Source: Pseudoalteromonas sp. MM1 (GTDB lineage: Bacteria; Pseudomonadota; Gammaproteobacteria; Enterobacterales; Alteromonadaceae). Taken from it: a stretch of DNA of 64,000 bases. Each line of letters begins with the position of its first letter. Within the stretch, counting starts at the first letter, position 1. This document shows positions 55,540-64,000 of this stretch, piece after piece. The stretch lies in the NCBI RefSeq assembly GCF_030296835.1, contig NZ_AP027922.1:2418001-2482000 (forward strand). Direction: 5' to 3'. A program made the position numbers and the translations under genes. The notes under the pieces were generated by a model. That model saw only the letters and a list, made by a program, of their open reading frames with translations, had not been told where the DNA came from and ran no database searches.

Positions 55540-58500
55540 TCAGTTAAATTCTAGTTCTACATCTTGTGCCGCCATAAGTGATAACTTATGAATTAAGTCG
55601 TCGCTCGGCGTAACACACCATTCGATCCCTAGGGTTAATTGAGCCAACGCATCGGGGCGCTGGTAATAAACCTTGATCGGACACGTTCCCATTTTATAAG
55701 GTTCGAGTACTTTTTGTAATTTATCGAAGAAACCTGCCTCGATTTGCACCATGTTCAGCGTCATTTTAATCGCTTTAAGGCGTTTTTCACGCGCTTGAGC
55801 AATGGTGTTTATTTCTCTGGCGGTCATTGTAATGCCACCGGAGAAGTTATCAAAGCTGACCTGTCCAGATATTACCAAGATATTGTTTACTTGAAGCATT
55901 TCTTGGTACATTTCGAACTGTTCTGGAAACAAGCGTACATCAATACGGGCGCTCTTGTCATCTAAAGTTATTAAGCCCCAACGATTTCCTTTTTTATTAA
56001 TTAAGGTTCGCGCAGAAATAACTAACCCAGCCGCCGTAGAGAGTACATCACGATTTGTTGGCTGTAAATCCACCAACTTACCGCTGGTGTAATGTCTAAG
56101 CTCGCGCCGATATTGATTGATCGGATGCCCTGTTAAATAAAGGCCTAGGGTGTCTTTTTCGCCATCAAGCCATTGGTTATCGGTAAGCGGTGTTGCTTTA
56201 ATAAATGCTTGTTCAACTTCATCAGGCTCGGTGGCCAGTAAACCAAATAAATCGCTTTGCCCAAGCTGCTCAGCCTTATTGTGCTGATCGGCTGCGCGCA
56301 TGGCATCTTTTAAACTTGCCAGTAAAGTTGCACGCCCTGCTTGGGTTTTTTCTGGCCCTAGTTGGTCAAGCGCACCGGCGTAAATTAATTTTTCGGTCAC
56401 GCGTTTATTTAAGCGTTTTAAATCTACACGAGCACAAAAATCAAATAAATCTTTAAATGGGCCGCCTTTTGCGCGCGCTTCTAAAATGGCCTCTACCGGC
56501 GCTTCACCTACGCCTTTAATTGCACCGATGCCGTAAACAATTTCACCTTTTAGGTTTACCGTAAACTTAAACTCACCGGCGTTTACATCTGGCGGTAATA
56601 AGGTGAGCTTCATGTTTTCACATTCATCCACCAAGATCACTATTTTATCGGTGTTATCCATATCGGCCGACATTACCGCGGCCATAAATTCTGCCGGATG
56701 GTGCGTTTTCATCCAAAGCGTTTGGTACGATACCAGTGCATACGCTGCCGAGTGAGATTTATTAAAACCATAACCGGCGAATTTTTCTACCAGGTCGAAA
56801 ATTTTAATCGCTAGTTCGCCGTCTATACCATTATTACGTGCACCTTCTTCAAAGGTTGAACGCTGCTTAGCCATTTCTTCGGGTTTTTTCTTACCCATTG
56901 CACGACGAAGCATGTCGGCGCCACCCAGCGTATAACCGGCGAGTACTTGGGCAATTTGCATTACTTGTTCTTGGTACAAAATAATGCCGTAAGTAGGCTC
57001 AAGTATGGGCTTTAAGCTTTCGTGTTGATATTGGGCATCGGGGTAAGAAATTTCTTCTCGGCCAAGCTTACGGTCGATGAAGTTATCTACCATGCCTGAT
57101 TGCAGCGGGCCCGGGCGGAACAAGGCTACAAGTGCAATCATATCTTCAAAGCAATCGGGCTTTAATCGGCGTACGAGGTCTTTCATGCCACGCGATTCTA
57201 GCTGGAATACCGCGGTTGTTTCGGCGCGCAGCAATAGCTCTATACTTTTTTTGTCATCCAGTGGAATGGTGTTTATATCAACGGGGTCTTTACCTTCGCG
57301 CTTCATTCGCTCGTTGGTCATATCTACCGCCCACTGCAAAATGGTCAGTGTACGTAAGCCCAAGAAATCGAACTTTACCAGCCCTGCTGTTTCTACGTCG
57401 TTTTTATCAAACTGGGTAACCGGAAACTTACCTTCGTCATCACAATAAAGTGCAGCAAAGTCGGTAATAGTAGTCGGCGATATTACAACACCACCGGCGT
57501 GTTTACCGGCATTACGCGTACACCCTTCAAGGATGCGACACATGTCGATTAAATCTTTTACTTCTGAGTCGCCATCGTAGGCTTCTTGTAAACGCGGCTC
57601 TACCTCAAACGCTTTGGCAAGCGTCATCCCCGGATCCCCTGGGATCAATTTAGAGATACGATCAACAAACCCATAAGGATGGCCTAGTACACGGCCTACA
57701 TCACGAATTACCGCTTTTGCCGCCATAGTACCAAAGGTAATAATTTGTGATACCGCGTCCCGCCCATACAATGCCGATACGTGGTCAATTACCTCATCGC
57801 GCCTGTCCATACAAAAGTCGACATCGAAATCGGGCATTGATACACGTTCTGGGTTTAGAAATCGCTCAAAGAGTAAGTCAAATTCCAGCGGATCTAAGTC
57901 GGTTATTTTAAGCGCGTAAGCCACTAATGAACCCGCACCCGAACCACGTCCTGGCCCTACTGGAATATTGTTATCTTTACTCCACTGAATAAACTCCATT
58001 ACGATTAAGAAGTAGCCAGGGAAACCCATTTGGTTAATTACATCTAGCTCTACTTTTAAGCGATCGTCGTATTCGCCCCGTTTTTCTTGTCGCTCTTGTT
58101 CATCGGGGAATAAAAATTGTAGTCGCTCTTCAAGGCCGTCTTGTGAAACCTTAACCAAAAAGTCTTCAATTTTTAACGAGCCTGTGGGGTAATCAGGCAA
58201 AAAGTATGTGCCTAGTTGAACTGTTACATTACAGCGTTTGGCTATTTCTACCGTATTTTGCAGTGCTTCAGGAATGTCGCTAAATAGCTCCGCCATTTGC
58301 TCAGGCGTTTTTAGGTATTGCTCTTGTGAAAATCGCTTAGGGCGGCGTTTATCATCAAGGGTATAGCCATCAAAAATAGCCACGCGAATTTCATGTGCTT
58401 CAAAGTTTTCGGGCTTTAAAAAAACCACTTCGTTGGTGGCAACAACCGGCAGCTGCTCTTTATGTGCCAGCTCTACCGCCATATGCAGGTAGTCTTCTTC

Positions 58501-59031
58501 TAGTGGGCGGTTGGTACGAACGAGCTCTAAATAGTAATGATCGCTAAAATGCTGCTTATAAAAGCTCACTACAGATTCAATAACGCCTGGGTTATTTTTT
58601 AATAAGGCTTTACCTAAGTCACCATCTTTAGCACCTGAGAGAATAATAAGCCCTTCTCTGTGCTTTACCAGCCATTCTCGGTCAATCACGGGGCGATGAA
58701 ATATATGCCCACGCTGATACGCTTGTGAGATCAATAAGGTGATATTTTTATAACCGTCGTTGTCTTTAGCTAGCAACGTAATGCGGCAAGGCTCGTCTGG
58801 AAATTCTGGACTGCGTAGCCAAAAATCAGCACCAACAATCGGTTTAATCCCTGCACTGTGCGTGGCACCATAAAACCGTACTAAACCACAAAAGTTCATT
58901 TGATCGGTAATTGCCAGCGCTGGCATTTCAAGCTCTTGCGCTTTAGCAACAATTGGCTTGGTTTTGGCTAGGCCGTCGACCATTGAAAAGTCTGAGTGAA
59001 CCCGTAAATGTACAAAATTTGGAGCGGCCAT
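55540..59031 (-). CDS. dnaE: DNA polymerase III alpha subunit
   Basis: 1163 residues, close to E. coli DnaE (1160). The replicative polymerase of the holoenzyme. An N-terminal PHP domain ([19 protein letters not shown]) precedes the C-family palm with the catalytic aspartates in [17 protein letters not shown] near 400, [28 protein letters not shown] and [10 protein letters not shown] helix-hairpin-helix region, an OB domain (about 990-1075) and a C-terminal tau-binding part follow. It sits between rnhB (3-bp gap) and accA, the conserved lpxB-rnhB-dnaE-accA order. Confidence 0.98.
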   Translation of the reverse strand: MAAPNFVHLRVHSDFSMVDGLAKTKPIVAKAQELEMPALAITDQMNFCGLVRFYGATHSAGIKPIVGADFWLRSPEFPDEPCRITLLAKDNDGYKNITLLISQAYQRGHIFHRPVIDREWLVKHREGLIILSGAKDGDLGKALLKNNPGVIESVVSFYKQHFSDHYYLELVRTNRPLEEDYLHMAVELAHKEQLPVVATNEVVFLKPENFEAHEIRVAIFDGYTLDDKRRPKRFSQEQYLKTPEQMAELFSDIPEALQNTVEIAKRCNVTVQLGTYFLPDYPTGSLKIEDFLVKVSQDGLEERLQFLFPDEQERQEKRGEYDDRLKVELDVINQMGFPGYFLIVMEFIQWSKDNNIPVGPGRGSGAGSLVAYALKITDLDPLEFDLLFERFLNPERVSMPDFDVDFCMDRRDEVIDHVSALYGRDAVSQIITFGTMAAKAVIRDVGRVLGHPYGFVDRISKLIPGDPGMTLAKAFEVEPRLQEAYDGDSEVKDLIDMCRILEGCTRNAGKHAGGVVISPTTITDFAALYCDDEGKFPVTQFDKNDVETAGLVKFDFLGLRTLTILQWAVDMTNERMKREGKDPVDINTIPLDDKKSIELLLRAETTAVFQLESRGMKDLVRRLKPDCFEDMIALVALFRPGPLQSGMVDNFIDRKLGREEISYPDAQYQHESLKPILEPTYGIILYQEQVMQIAQVLAGYTLGGADMLRRAMGKKKPEEMAKQRSTFEEGARNNGIDGELAIKIFDLVEKFAGYGFNKSHSAAYALVSYQTLWMKTHHPAEFMAAVMSADMDNTDKIVILVDECENMKLTLLPPDVNAGEFKFTVNLKGEIVYGIGAIKGVGEAPVEAILEARAKGGPFKDLFDFCARVDLKRLNKRVTEKLIYAGALDQLGPEKTQAGRATLLASLKDAMRAADQHNKAEQLGQSDLFGLLATEPDEVEQAFIKATPLTDNQWLDGEKDTLGLYLTGHPINQYRRELRHYTSGKLVDLQPTNRDVLSTAAGLVISARTLINKKGNRWGLITLDDKSARIDVRLFPEQFEMYQEMLQVNNILVISGQVSFDNFSGGITMTAREINTIAQAREKRLKAIKMTLNMVQIEAGFFDKLQKVLEPYKMGTCPIKVYYQRPDALAQLTLGIEWCVTPSDDLIHKLSLMAAQDVELEFN

Positions 59032-59034
59032 TAT

Positions 59035-59637
59035 TTATGCCTCACCCTTTGCTTGCATTAGCACACGTTGTACCGGCTTAAAGCTTTTACGGTGCTCATC
59101 AATTGCGCCGTATTGTTCAAGCGCTGCAAAATGCGCTTTAGTTGGATACCCTTTATGCCCTGCAAACCCGTATTGTGGGTAGCGTGTATCAAGCTCAAGC
59201 ATTTCGTCATCACGCGCTACTTTAGCTAAAATAGAGGCTGCTGAAATTTCGGCTACTAAGCTGTCGCCTTTAACGACCGCTTGAGCAGGCATTGCTAATT
59301 TAGGTAAGCGGTTACCATCTACAAATACAAACTCTGGTTGTGTGCTTAGCCCTTCAATTGCGCGCGTCATCGCAAGCATAGTTGCGTGTAAAATATTTAA
59401 CTCGTCAATTTCAGTTGGGCTACAACGACCAATGGCGTAGCACAGGGCTTTTTGTTTTATTTCTATAGCCAGTGCTTGGCGTTTTTTGTCGGTAAGCTTT
59501 TTAGAGTCGGCTAAACCTGCAATCGGGTTAGCTGGGTCAAGTATTACTGCAGCGGTAACAACATCACCGACAAGCGGGCCACGCCCGACTTCATCTACTC
59601 CGGCAATTAAGGTTACGTTGGGTCGTTCAATTTGCAT
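59035..59637 (-). CDS. rnhB: ribonuclease HII
   Basis: 200 residues, like E. coli RnhB (198). It nicks at ribonucleotides in DNA and removes RNA from hybrids. The catalytic residues appear in [10 protein letters not shown] (Asp-Glu), VDGNRLP, and the [18 protein letters not shown] block containing the last aspartates. Its start overlaps the lpxB end by 11 bp, which implies translational coupling. Confidence 0.98.
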   Translation of the reverse strand: MQIERPNVTLIAGVDEVGRGPLVGDVVTAAVILDPANPIAGLADSKKLTDKKRQALAIEIKQKALCYAIGRCSPTEIDELNILHATMLAMTRAIEGLSTQPEFVFVDGNRLPKLAMPAQAVVKGDSLVAEISAASILAKVARDDEMLELDTRYPQYGFAGHKGYPTKAHFAALEQYGAIDEHRKSFKPVQRVLMQAKGEA

Positions 59638-60784
59638 TTATTAACTCCGCCACAGCCTTGGCTGCTTGTTTGCTGGCATCTAGTCTAATTTTTTCGTGGA
59701 TAGCTAAAAAACGTGCTTTTAGTTCTTTATTATCAGTATTTAGCATAGGTGTTAGTGCGCTTGTTAAATTAGCCACGTTGCATTCACTTTGTAAAAACTC
59801 CGGCACTAGCTCTTCATCGGCTAATAAGTTTGGCAGCGAAAAATATTTAATATTAAAAGTAAACAAGGTTTTAAAAATCCAATAGCTCATTGGCTTAATT
59901 TTATAACCCACAACCATAGGCTTTTTATATAACATGCCTTCGAGCGTCGCCGTGCCTGATGCTAGTAAAATGGCATCAGCCGCTTGCATGGCTAATTTTG
60001 ACTGACCATCGAGTAGGTTTACAGTTAAGTTTGGCGCTGTGGCATTTAAAATATCACTAAATTGCGCTCTGCGTTTTTCGTTTACGAGTGGCACCACTAT
60101 TTTAAGGTCTGGGTTTTGCGCTTGTAACTGCGCTGCTGTTTTTATGTAGGTTTCGCTTAGTAAGCCCACTTCAGAGCCGCGGCTCCCTGGCAGTAATGCC
60201 AGTACTTTATCATCAAGGCTTAGTCCTAGCTCTGCACGAGCTTGGCTATCGTCGTGCTCAAGGGCTATATCGTCAGCTAAGGTGTGCCCTACAAACGTAC
60301 AAGGTACTTGGTGCTTATCGTAAAATTCTTTTTCAAAAGGTAGCAAAGCAAGCACTAAGTTTGTGGCAGCACTTATTGTATGAATACGCTTTTCACGCCA
60401 TGCCCACACTGATGGGCTTACGTATTGTATGGTTTTAATGCCGGCATCTTTTAATGGTTTTTCTACGCGTAGGTTAAAATCGGGCGCATCTATACCTATA
60501 AATACATCAGGGGGGTTATCAACAAAATGTTGTACTAGCTGTTTGCGTATTTTAAGTAAACGCGGTAAACGCCCTAATACTTCAACCAGCCCCATTACCG
60601 ATAGCTCGTCCATGTCGTAAAGCGTTTTACAGCCTTGCGCCTGCATTTTTGGCCCCGCAATGCCTTCAAAAATAGCATCTGGAAAGTGCGTTTTAAGTGC
60701 TTTAATTAAGCCTTCGCCTAAAATATCGCCCGACAGCTCACCGGCCACAATACCAATTCGTAGTTGTTTTTTCTCTTTATTCAT
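59627..60784 (-). CDS. lpxB: lipid-A-disaccharide synthase LpxB
   Basis: 385 residues, standard for LpxB, a GT19 glycosyltransferase that joins UDP-diacylglucosamine to lipid X in lipid A synthesis. Conserved parts are [18 protein letters not shown] near 9-26, [51 protein letters not shown] and [12 protein letters not shown]. It is the first gene of lpxB-rnhB-dnaE-accA. The genes that precede it in many gammaproteobacteria (lpxD, fabZ, lpxA) are absent; instead it diverges from cydA, so it needs its own promoter in 60785-60950. The best candidate, a weak TTTAAT with TAAACT 17 bp apart on the minus strand, is not convincing. Confidence 0.98.
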   Translation of the reverse strand: MNKEKKQLRIGIVAGELSGDILGEGLIKALKTHFPDAIFEGIAGPKMQAQGCKTLYDMDELSVMGLVEVLGRLPRLLKIRKQLVQHFVDNPPDVFIGIDAPDFNLRVEKPLKDAGIKTIQYVSPSVWAWREKRIHTISAATNLVLALLPFEKEFYDKHQVPCTFVGHTLADDIALEHDDSQARAELGLSLDDKVLALLPGSRGSEVGLLSETYIKTAAQLQAQNPDLKIVVPLVNEKRRAQFSDILNATAPNLTVNLLDGQSKLAMQAADAILLASGTATLEGMLYKKPMVVGYKIKPMSYWIFKTLFTFNIKYFSLPNLLADEELVPEFLQSECNVANLTSALTPMLNTDNKELKARFLAIHEKIRLDASKQAAKAVAELINAN

Positions 60785-60951
60785 TCGACTTTATTTATCA
60801 GGCGTTCATAGCGGTTAGTTTACCGTGTTTTAGTGTTTGATTAAACGCTTTAAATCGATGGTTTTTGTAACCAAAGTAGACACAAATGATTGTATGTTTT
60901 TAATACTGATGTAGCATGGTGAATATATATTAACTTTTTCTAATATGTTTG

Positions 60952-60980
60952 TTGACAAAAATTGTGCAAACGTAAATAAT
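60952..60980 (+). promoter_or_regulatory. sigma70 promoter of cydABX
   Basis: -35 TTGACA (60952-60957), 17-bp spacer, -10 AATAAT (60975-60980). It lies about 95 bp upstream of the cydA ATG. Confidence 0.75.
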
Positions 60981-60986
60981 ATTCCA

Positions 60987-61010
60987 AACTTTCAGTAATT
61001 ACTGAAAGTT
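60987..61010 (+). promoter_or_regulatory. 24-bp perfect palindrome, likely operator of cydABX
   Basis: AACTTTCAGTAA followed by its exact inverse TTACTGAAAGTT, starting 6 bp after the -10 hexamer and so covering the transcription start and early leader. Its position suits a dimeric repressor. I cannot assign it to FNR, ArcA, NsrR or another known regulator from the sequence. Confidence 0.7.
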
Positions 61011-61074
61011 CATTAATTTTAACGTTGCCAATTATTGATTGCCTTGTTAACCCGTCACCCTCAAGGAGCCAAAA

Positions 61075-62658
61075 ATGATAGATGAAACCTTTGTGGATCT
61101 ATCGCGATTGCAGTTTGCTGTTACCGCACTCTTCCATTTCTTATTCGTGCCTTTAACCATAGGTATGACCTGGATTTTAGTTATTATGGAATCGGTTTAT
61201 GTGATGACCGGTCGCGAAATTTATCGTGATATGACTAAGTTTTGGGGAAAACTGTTTGGTATTAACTTTGCCATTGGGGTGGCAACGGGCCTCACCATGG
61301 AGTTTGAGTTTGGTACTAACTGGTCTTATTACTCGCATTACGTGGGTGACGTGTTTGGTGCGCCGCTGGCTATTGAAGGTTTAATGGCGTTCTTTTTAGA
61401 GTCAACCTTTGTGGGTATGTTCTTTTTAGGCTGGGATAGGTTAACTAAACGCCAACATTTGGGCGCTACATTTTTAATGGCGCTGGGAACCAATATGTCG
61501 GCGCTGTGGATTTTGATTGCTAACGGCTGGATGCAAAACCCAGTGGGAGCAGAGTTTAACTATCAAACTATGCGCATGGAAATGACTAACTTTGCTGAGC
61601 TTGTATTTAACCCTGTGGCACAAGTTAAGTTTATTCATACTGTATCGGCAGGTTATGTAGCCGCTTCTATGTTTGTGCTGGGTATTAGTAGTTGGTACAT
61701 ATTAAAAGGCCGAGATTTAGCCTTTGCTAAGCGCTCGTTCTCGGTGGCTTCGGGCTTTGGTTTAGCGTCAATACTGTGTGTTATTTTATTAGGTGACGAA
61801 TCAGGCTACGAAGTGGGCGAGGTTCAAAAAGTAAAATTGGCCACAATAGAAGCAGAGTGGCACACCGAAGAAGCACCTGCAGCGTTTACCGCATTTGGTT
61901 TTCCAGACTCGGATGAGCAAGTTACCCATGCAGCAGTTAAAATTCCCTACGCATTGGGCATTATTGCTACCCGCTCTTTAGATGAGCAAGTTATTGGTAT
62001 TTCTGATTTAGAGAAAAAACACGAAGTACGTATTCGTAACGGCATGGAAGCGTACGAATATCTCGAAAAACTTAGAAATGGCGATGACAGCGAAGAAAAC
62101 ATCGCTAAGTTTGATGCTCTCAAAGATGATTTAGGCTACGGCTTATTGCTCAAGCGCTATACCCCCAATGTGGTAGATGCCACAGAGGAACACATTCAAA
62201 TGGCGGTAAAAGACTCCTTCCCTAAAGTGGGGCCTATGTTTTGGTCATTTAGGATTATGGTGGCCTGTGGGGTAGCAATGCTAGCAGTATTTATATTGGC
62301 TTTTTATTACAACGCACATCGTATTATTGAGCAAAAACGTTGGTTGCTGTGGGCTGCGGTATTAAGTATTCCGCTACCATGGATTGCCATAGAATTTGGT
62401 TGGATCGTTGCCGAATATGGCCGTCAACCTTGGGCAATATCTGAAATATTACCAACTTTTTTAGCGACCTCGTCTCTAACGGTAAATGATATTTTAATTA
62501 GCTTAACTGGATTCATTATTTTTTACACTGGCCTTGCCATTGTAGAAGGTTGGTTAATGGTGCGCTTTATTAAACAAGGCCCAAGCTCGTTGCATACCGG
62601 TAAGTATCACTTTGAGTTACCAAACAAAGCAGATAAAGACGCAGGAGAGCAATTATGA
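61075..62658 (+). CDS. cydA: cytochrome bd ubiquinol oxidase subunit I
   Basis: 527 residues, like E. coli CydA (522). Subunit I of the high-affinity, cyanide-resistant quinol oxidase; it carries hemes b558, b595 and d. The N-terminal helices include LQFAVTALFHFLFVPLTIGM, with axial His21, and LTMEFEFGTNWSYYSHYVGDVFGAPLAIEGLMAFFLEST. KFIHTVSAGY carries the second heme histidine. The Q-loop (about 245-385) is long, as in the E. coli-type bd oxidases. AAGGAG precedes the ATG. It overlaps cydB by 4 bp. Confidence 0.98.
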   Translation: MIDETFVDLSRLQFAVTALFHFLFVPLTIGMTWILVIMESVYVMTGREIYRDMTKFWGKLFGINFAIGVATGLTMEFEFGTNWSYYSHYVGDVFGAPLAIEGLMAFFLESTFVGMFFLGWDRLTKRQHLGATFLMALGTNMSALWILIANGWMQNPVGAEFNYQTMRMEMTNFAELVFNPVAQVKFIHTVSAGYVAASMFVLGISSWYILKGRDLAFAKRSFSVASGFGLASILCVILLGDESGYEVGEVQKVKLATIEAEWHTEEAPAAFTAFGFPDSDEQVTHAAVKIPYALGIIATRSLDEQVIGISDLEKKHEVRIRNGMEAYEYLEKLRNGDDSEENIAKFDALKDDLGYGLLLKRYTPNVVDATEEHIQMAVKDSFPKVGPMFWSFRIMVACGVAMLAVFILAFYYNAHRIIEQKRWLLWAAVLSIPLPWIAIEFGWIVAEYGRQPWAISEILPTFLATSSLTVNDILISLTGFIIFYTGLAIVEGWLMVRFIKQGPSSLHTGKYHFELPNKADKDAGEQL

Positions 62659-63794
62659 TTTTTGATTATGAAACATTAAAAATGCTGTGGTGGCTGCTCA
62701 TTGGCGTACTGCTAATAGGCTTTGCAATTACCGATGGCATGGATATGGGCGTAGCTATGCTGCTTCGCCTGGTGGGTAAAACAGACTCAGAGCGCCGCAC
62801 GGTAATTAACACAATTGGCGCACACTGGGACGGTAACCAAGTATGGTTTATTACCGCAGGCGGCGCTTTATTTGCAGCGTGGCCTATGGTGTATGCTGCA
62901 GCATTCTCAGGCTTTTACTTTGCCATGATGCTGGTATTGTTTGCGCTATTTTTTAGACCTTTGGGTTTTGATTATCGCTCAAAAATAGACTCTAAACGCT
63001 GGCGTAATAACTGGGACTGGGGCTTGTTTGCAGGCAGTGCCATTCCCGCTTTAGTCTTTGGTGTGGCCTTTGGTAACTTATTTTTAGGTGTACCGTTTAA
63101 CATTGATAACCTACTGCGTGTAAGTTACCAAGGCTCGTTTTTTGGCTTACTCAACCCATTTGGTCTACTAACAGGTTTAGTTAGTATTGCCATGTTAATT
63201 GCTCATGCTGGCATGTGGCTACAACTGCGCACAGCAGATGCCGTTGCACAGCGCTCAGCACAATATGGTCGCTATGCCTTAGTGGTATTTATTGTACTGT
63301 TTGCGGCTGCCGGTTTTTGGGTGGCAAACATAGATGGCTACCAAATTGTGTCTATGCCTGATACGCAAAGCCATGCTGATCCGCTGGCAAAAGTAGTCAG
63401 CACAGCGCAAGGAGCATGGCTTAATAATTACAGCGAGCGCCCATGGACAATAACCTTCCCTATTTTAGGCTTTGCTATGGCACTCAGTGCTTTGCTGTTC
63501 TCTAAACTAAACAAACCAGCGCTTGGGCTTATTTCAACCAGTATAATGTTAATTGGCGTGATTATGACAGCAGGTGTGTCGCTGTTCCCCTTTATTATGC
63601 CATCTGTTAATAACCCAGATATTAGCTTAACTATTTGGGATGCGGTATCGAGCCACAGAACCCTTAATATTATGTTTGTTGCTGTTGTTATATTTATTCC
63701 GTTAATACTGGCCTACACCACCTGGTGTTACGTAAAAATGTGGCGCAGAGTAACGGTAGACGAAATTGAAAACAACACGCACGGTAGCTACTAA
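62655..63794 (+). CDS. cydB: cytochrome bd ubiquinol oxidase subunit II
   Basis: 379 residues, the same as E. coli CydB in length. Subunit II has eight or nine membrane helices and no heme but supports the heterodimer. The N-terminal segment LLIGVLLIGFAITDGMDMGVAML, with AHWDGNQVWFITAGGALFAAWPMVYA, is the family signature. The ATGA overlap with cydA indicates coupling, and cydX follows after 12 bp. Confidence 0.98.
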   Translation: MIFDYETLKMLWWLLIGVLLIGFAITDGMDMGVAMLLRLVGKTDSERRTVINTIGAHWDGNQVWFITAGGALFAAWPMVYAAAFSGFYFAMMLVLFALFFRPLGFDYRSKIDSKRWRNNWDWGLFAGSAIPALVFGVAFGNLFLGVPFNIDNLLRVSYQGSFFGLLNPFGLLTGLVSIAMLIAHAGMWLQLRTADAVAQRSAQYGRYALVVFIVLFAAAGFWVANIDGYQIVSMPDTQSHADPLAKVVSTAQGAWLNNYSERPWTITFPILGFAMALSALLFSKLNKPALGLISTSIMLIGVIMTAGVSLFPFIMPSVNNPDISLTIWDAVSSHRTLNIMFVAVVIFIPLILAYTTWCYVKMWRRVTVDEIENNTHGSY

Positions 63795-63806
63795 GGAGAC
63801 TAAATT

Positions 63807-63971
63807 ATGTGGTATTTCGCTTGGATTTTAGGTGTACTTTTAGCCTGTACCTTAGGTGTTATAAATGTGATGTGGTACGAGTTTCATCAAAATAAAAACA
63901 GTATTGCTGATGATGAACAACCGATGCACGATTTACTAAACGAAGCTAACAACACAAAAGATGACGACTAA
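63807..63971 (+). CDS. cydX: cytochrome bd oxidase accessory subunit CydX
   Basis: 54 codons starting ATG at 63807 with AAGGAG eleven bases upstream, ending TAA at 63969-63971. The translation begins MWYFAWILGVLLACTLGVIN, which matches E. coli CydX (MWYFAWILGTLLACSFGVIT) almost residue for residue. One membrane helix (about 3-24) is followed by a longer acidic cytoplasmic tail (DDEQPMHDLLNEAN) than in E. coli. CydX is needed for bd-oxidase stability and activity. It is 12 bp downstream of cydB. Too short for many gene finders. Confidence 0.95.
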   Translation: MWYFAWILGVLLACTLGVINVMWYEFHQNKNSIADDEQPMHDLLNEANNTKDDD

Positions 63972-64000
63972 TCCCCGACCAAATCGCGCGCAGCAGCAAT

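Overview
The window looks like chromosomal DNA of a marine gammaproteobacterium of the order Alteromonadales, most probably Pseudoalteromonas or a close relative. This rests on protein resemblance, an AT-rich base composition (around 40% GC by eye) and a gene order largely shared with Escherichia coli. It is a housekeeping-rich region. I see no prophage, integrase, transposase gene, CRISPR array or rRNA operon.

Layout. Positions 1-4.2 kb hold the start of a MYG1-family gene, a GNAT acetyltransferase, a GAF/PAS/GGDEF/EAL protein and a CysZ-like membrane protein. At 4.3-8.1 kb a very large surface lipoprotein with Ig/PKD-like repeats and a zinc-protease motif is coupled to a small lipoprotein. 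At 8.1-11.2 kb is the gcvA-hydrolase-ygdD-rlmM group. At 11.3-24.5 kb is the conserved block kdsA-DUF819-sirB1-sirB2-(response regulator)-prmC-prfA-hemA, divergent from lolB-ispE-prs-rplY-pth-ychF; it covers Kdo synthesis, release factor 1 and its methylase, tetrapyrrole entry, lipoprotein sorting, isoprenoids, PRPP and ribosome function.

At 25.2-26.4 kb ten tRNA genes form an expanded Met-Leu-Gln array. It is followed by a GGDEF/EAL gene, ubiF, and the divergent miaB-ybeZ-ybeY-corC-lnt group. At 35-49.8 kb is a mixed accessory stretch: an esterase, a RelBE-type toxin-antitoxin pair, an RDD membrane protein, an Old Yellow Enzyme, a COG0523 metallochaperone with a DUF1826 partner and a possible Zur box, an SDR with a LysR regulator, a large hybrid sensor kinase, the 4.5S RNA gene ffs, a DUF3014 protein and a patatin. 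At 49.8-60.8 kb are a CPA2 antiporter, a diguanylate cyclase, and tilS, accA, dnaE, rnhB and lpxB. At 61-64 kb is cydABX (cytochrome bd oxidase); the 54-codon cydX is complete.

The main non-genic signal is a family of about 160-bp near-palindromic elements ending in ATACCAATCCGC-like terminal inverted repeats. There are five full-size copies (one with a 47-bp insertion at the hairpin tip) and one 44-bp end-to-end deletion form, all intergenic, plus one orphan end. Other regulatory points are a 24-bp perfect palindrome just downstream of the cydABX promoter, a hairpin in the rplY leader, a perfect hairpin between miaB and ybeZ, and strong promoters for the tRNA array and ffs. I did not find a clearly new multigene system. 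The least explained items are the repeat family, the cyd palindrome, and the giant lipoprotein/small lipoprotein pair.
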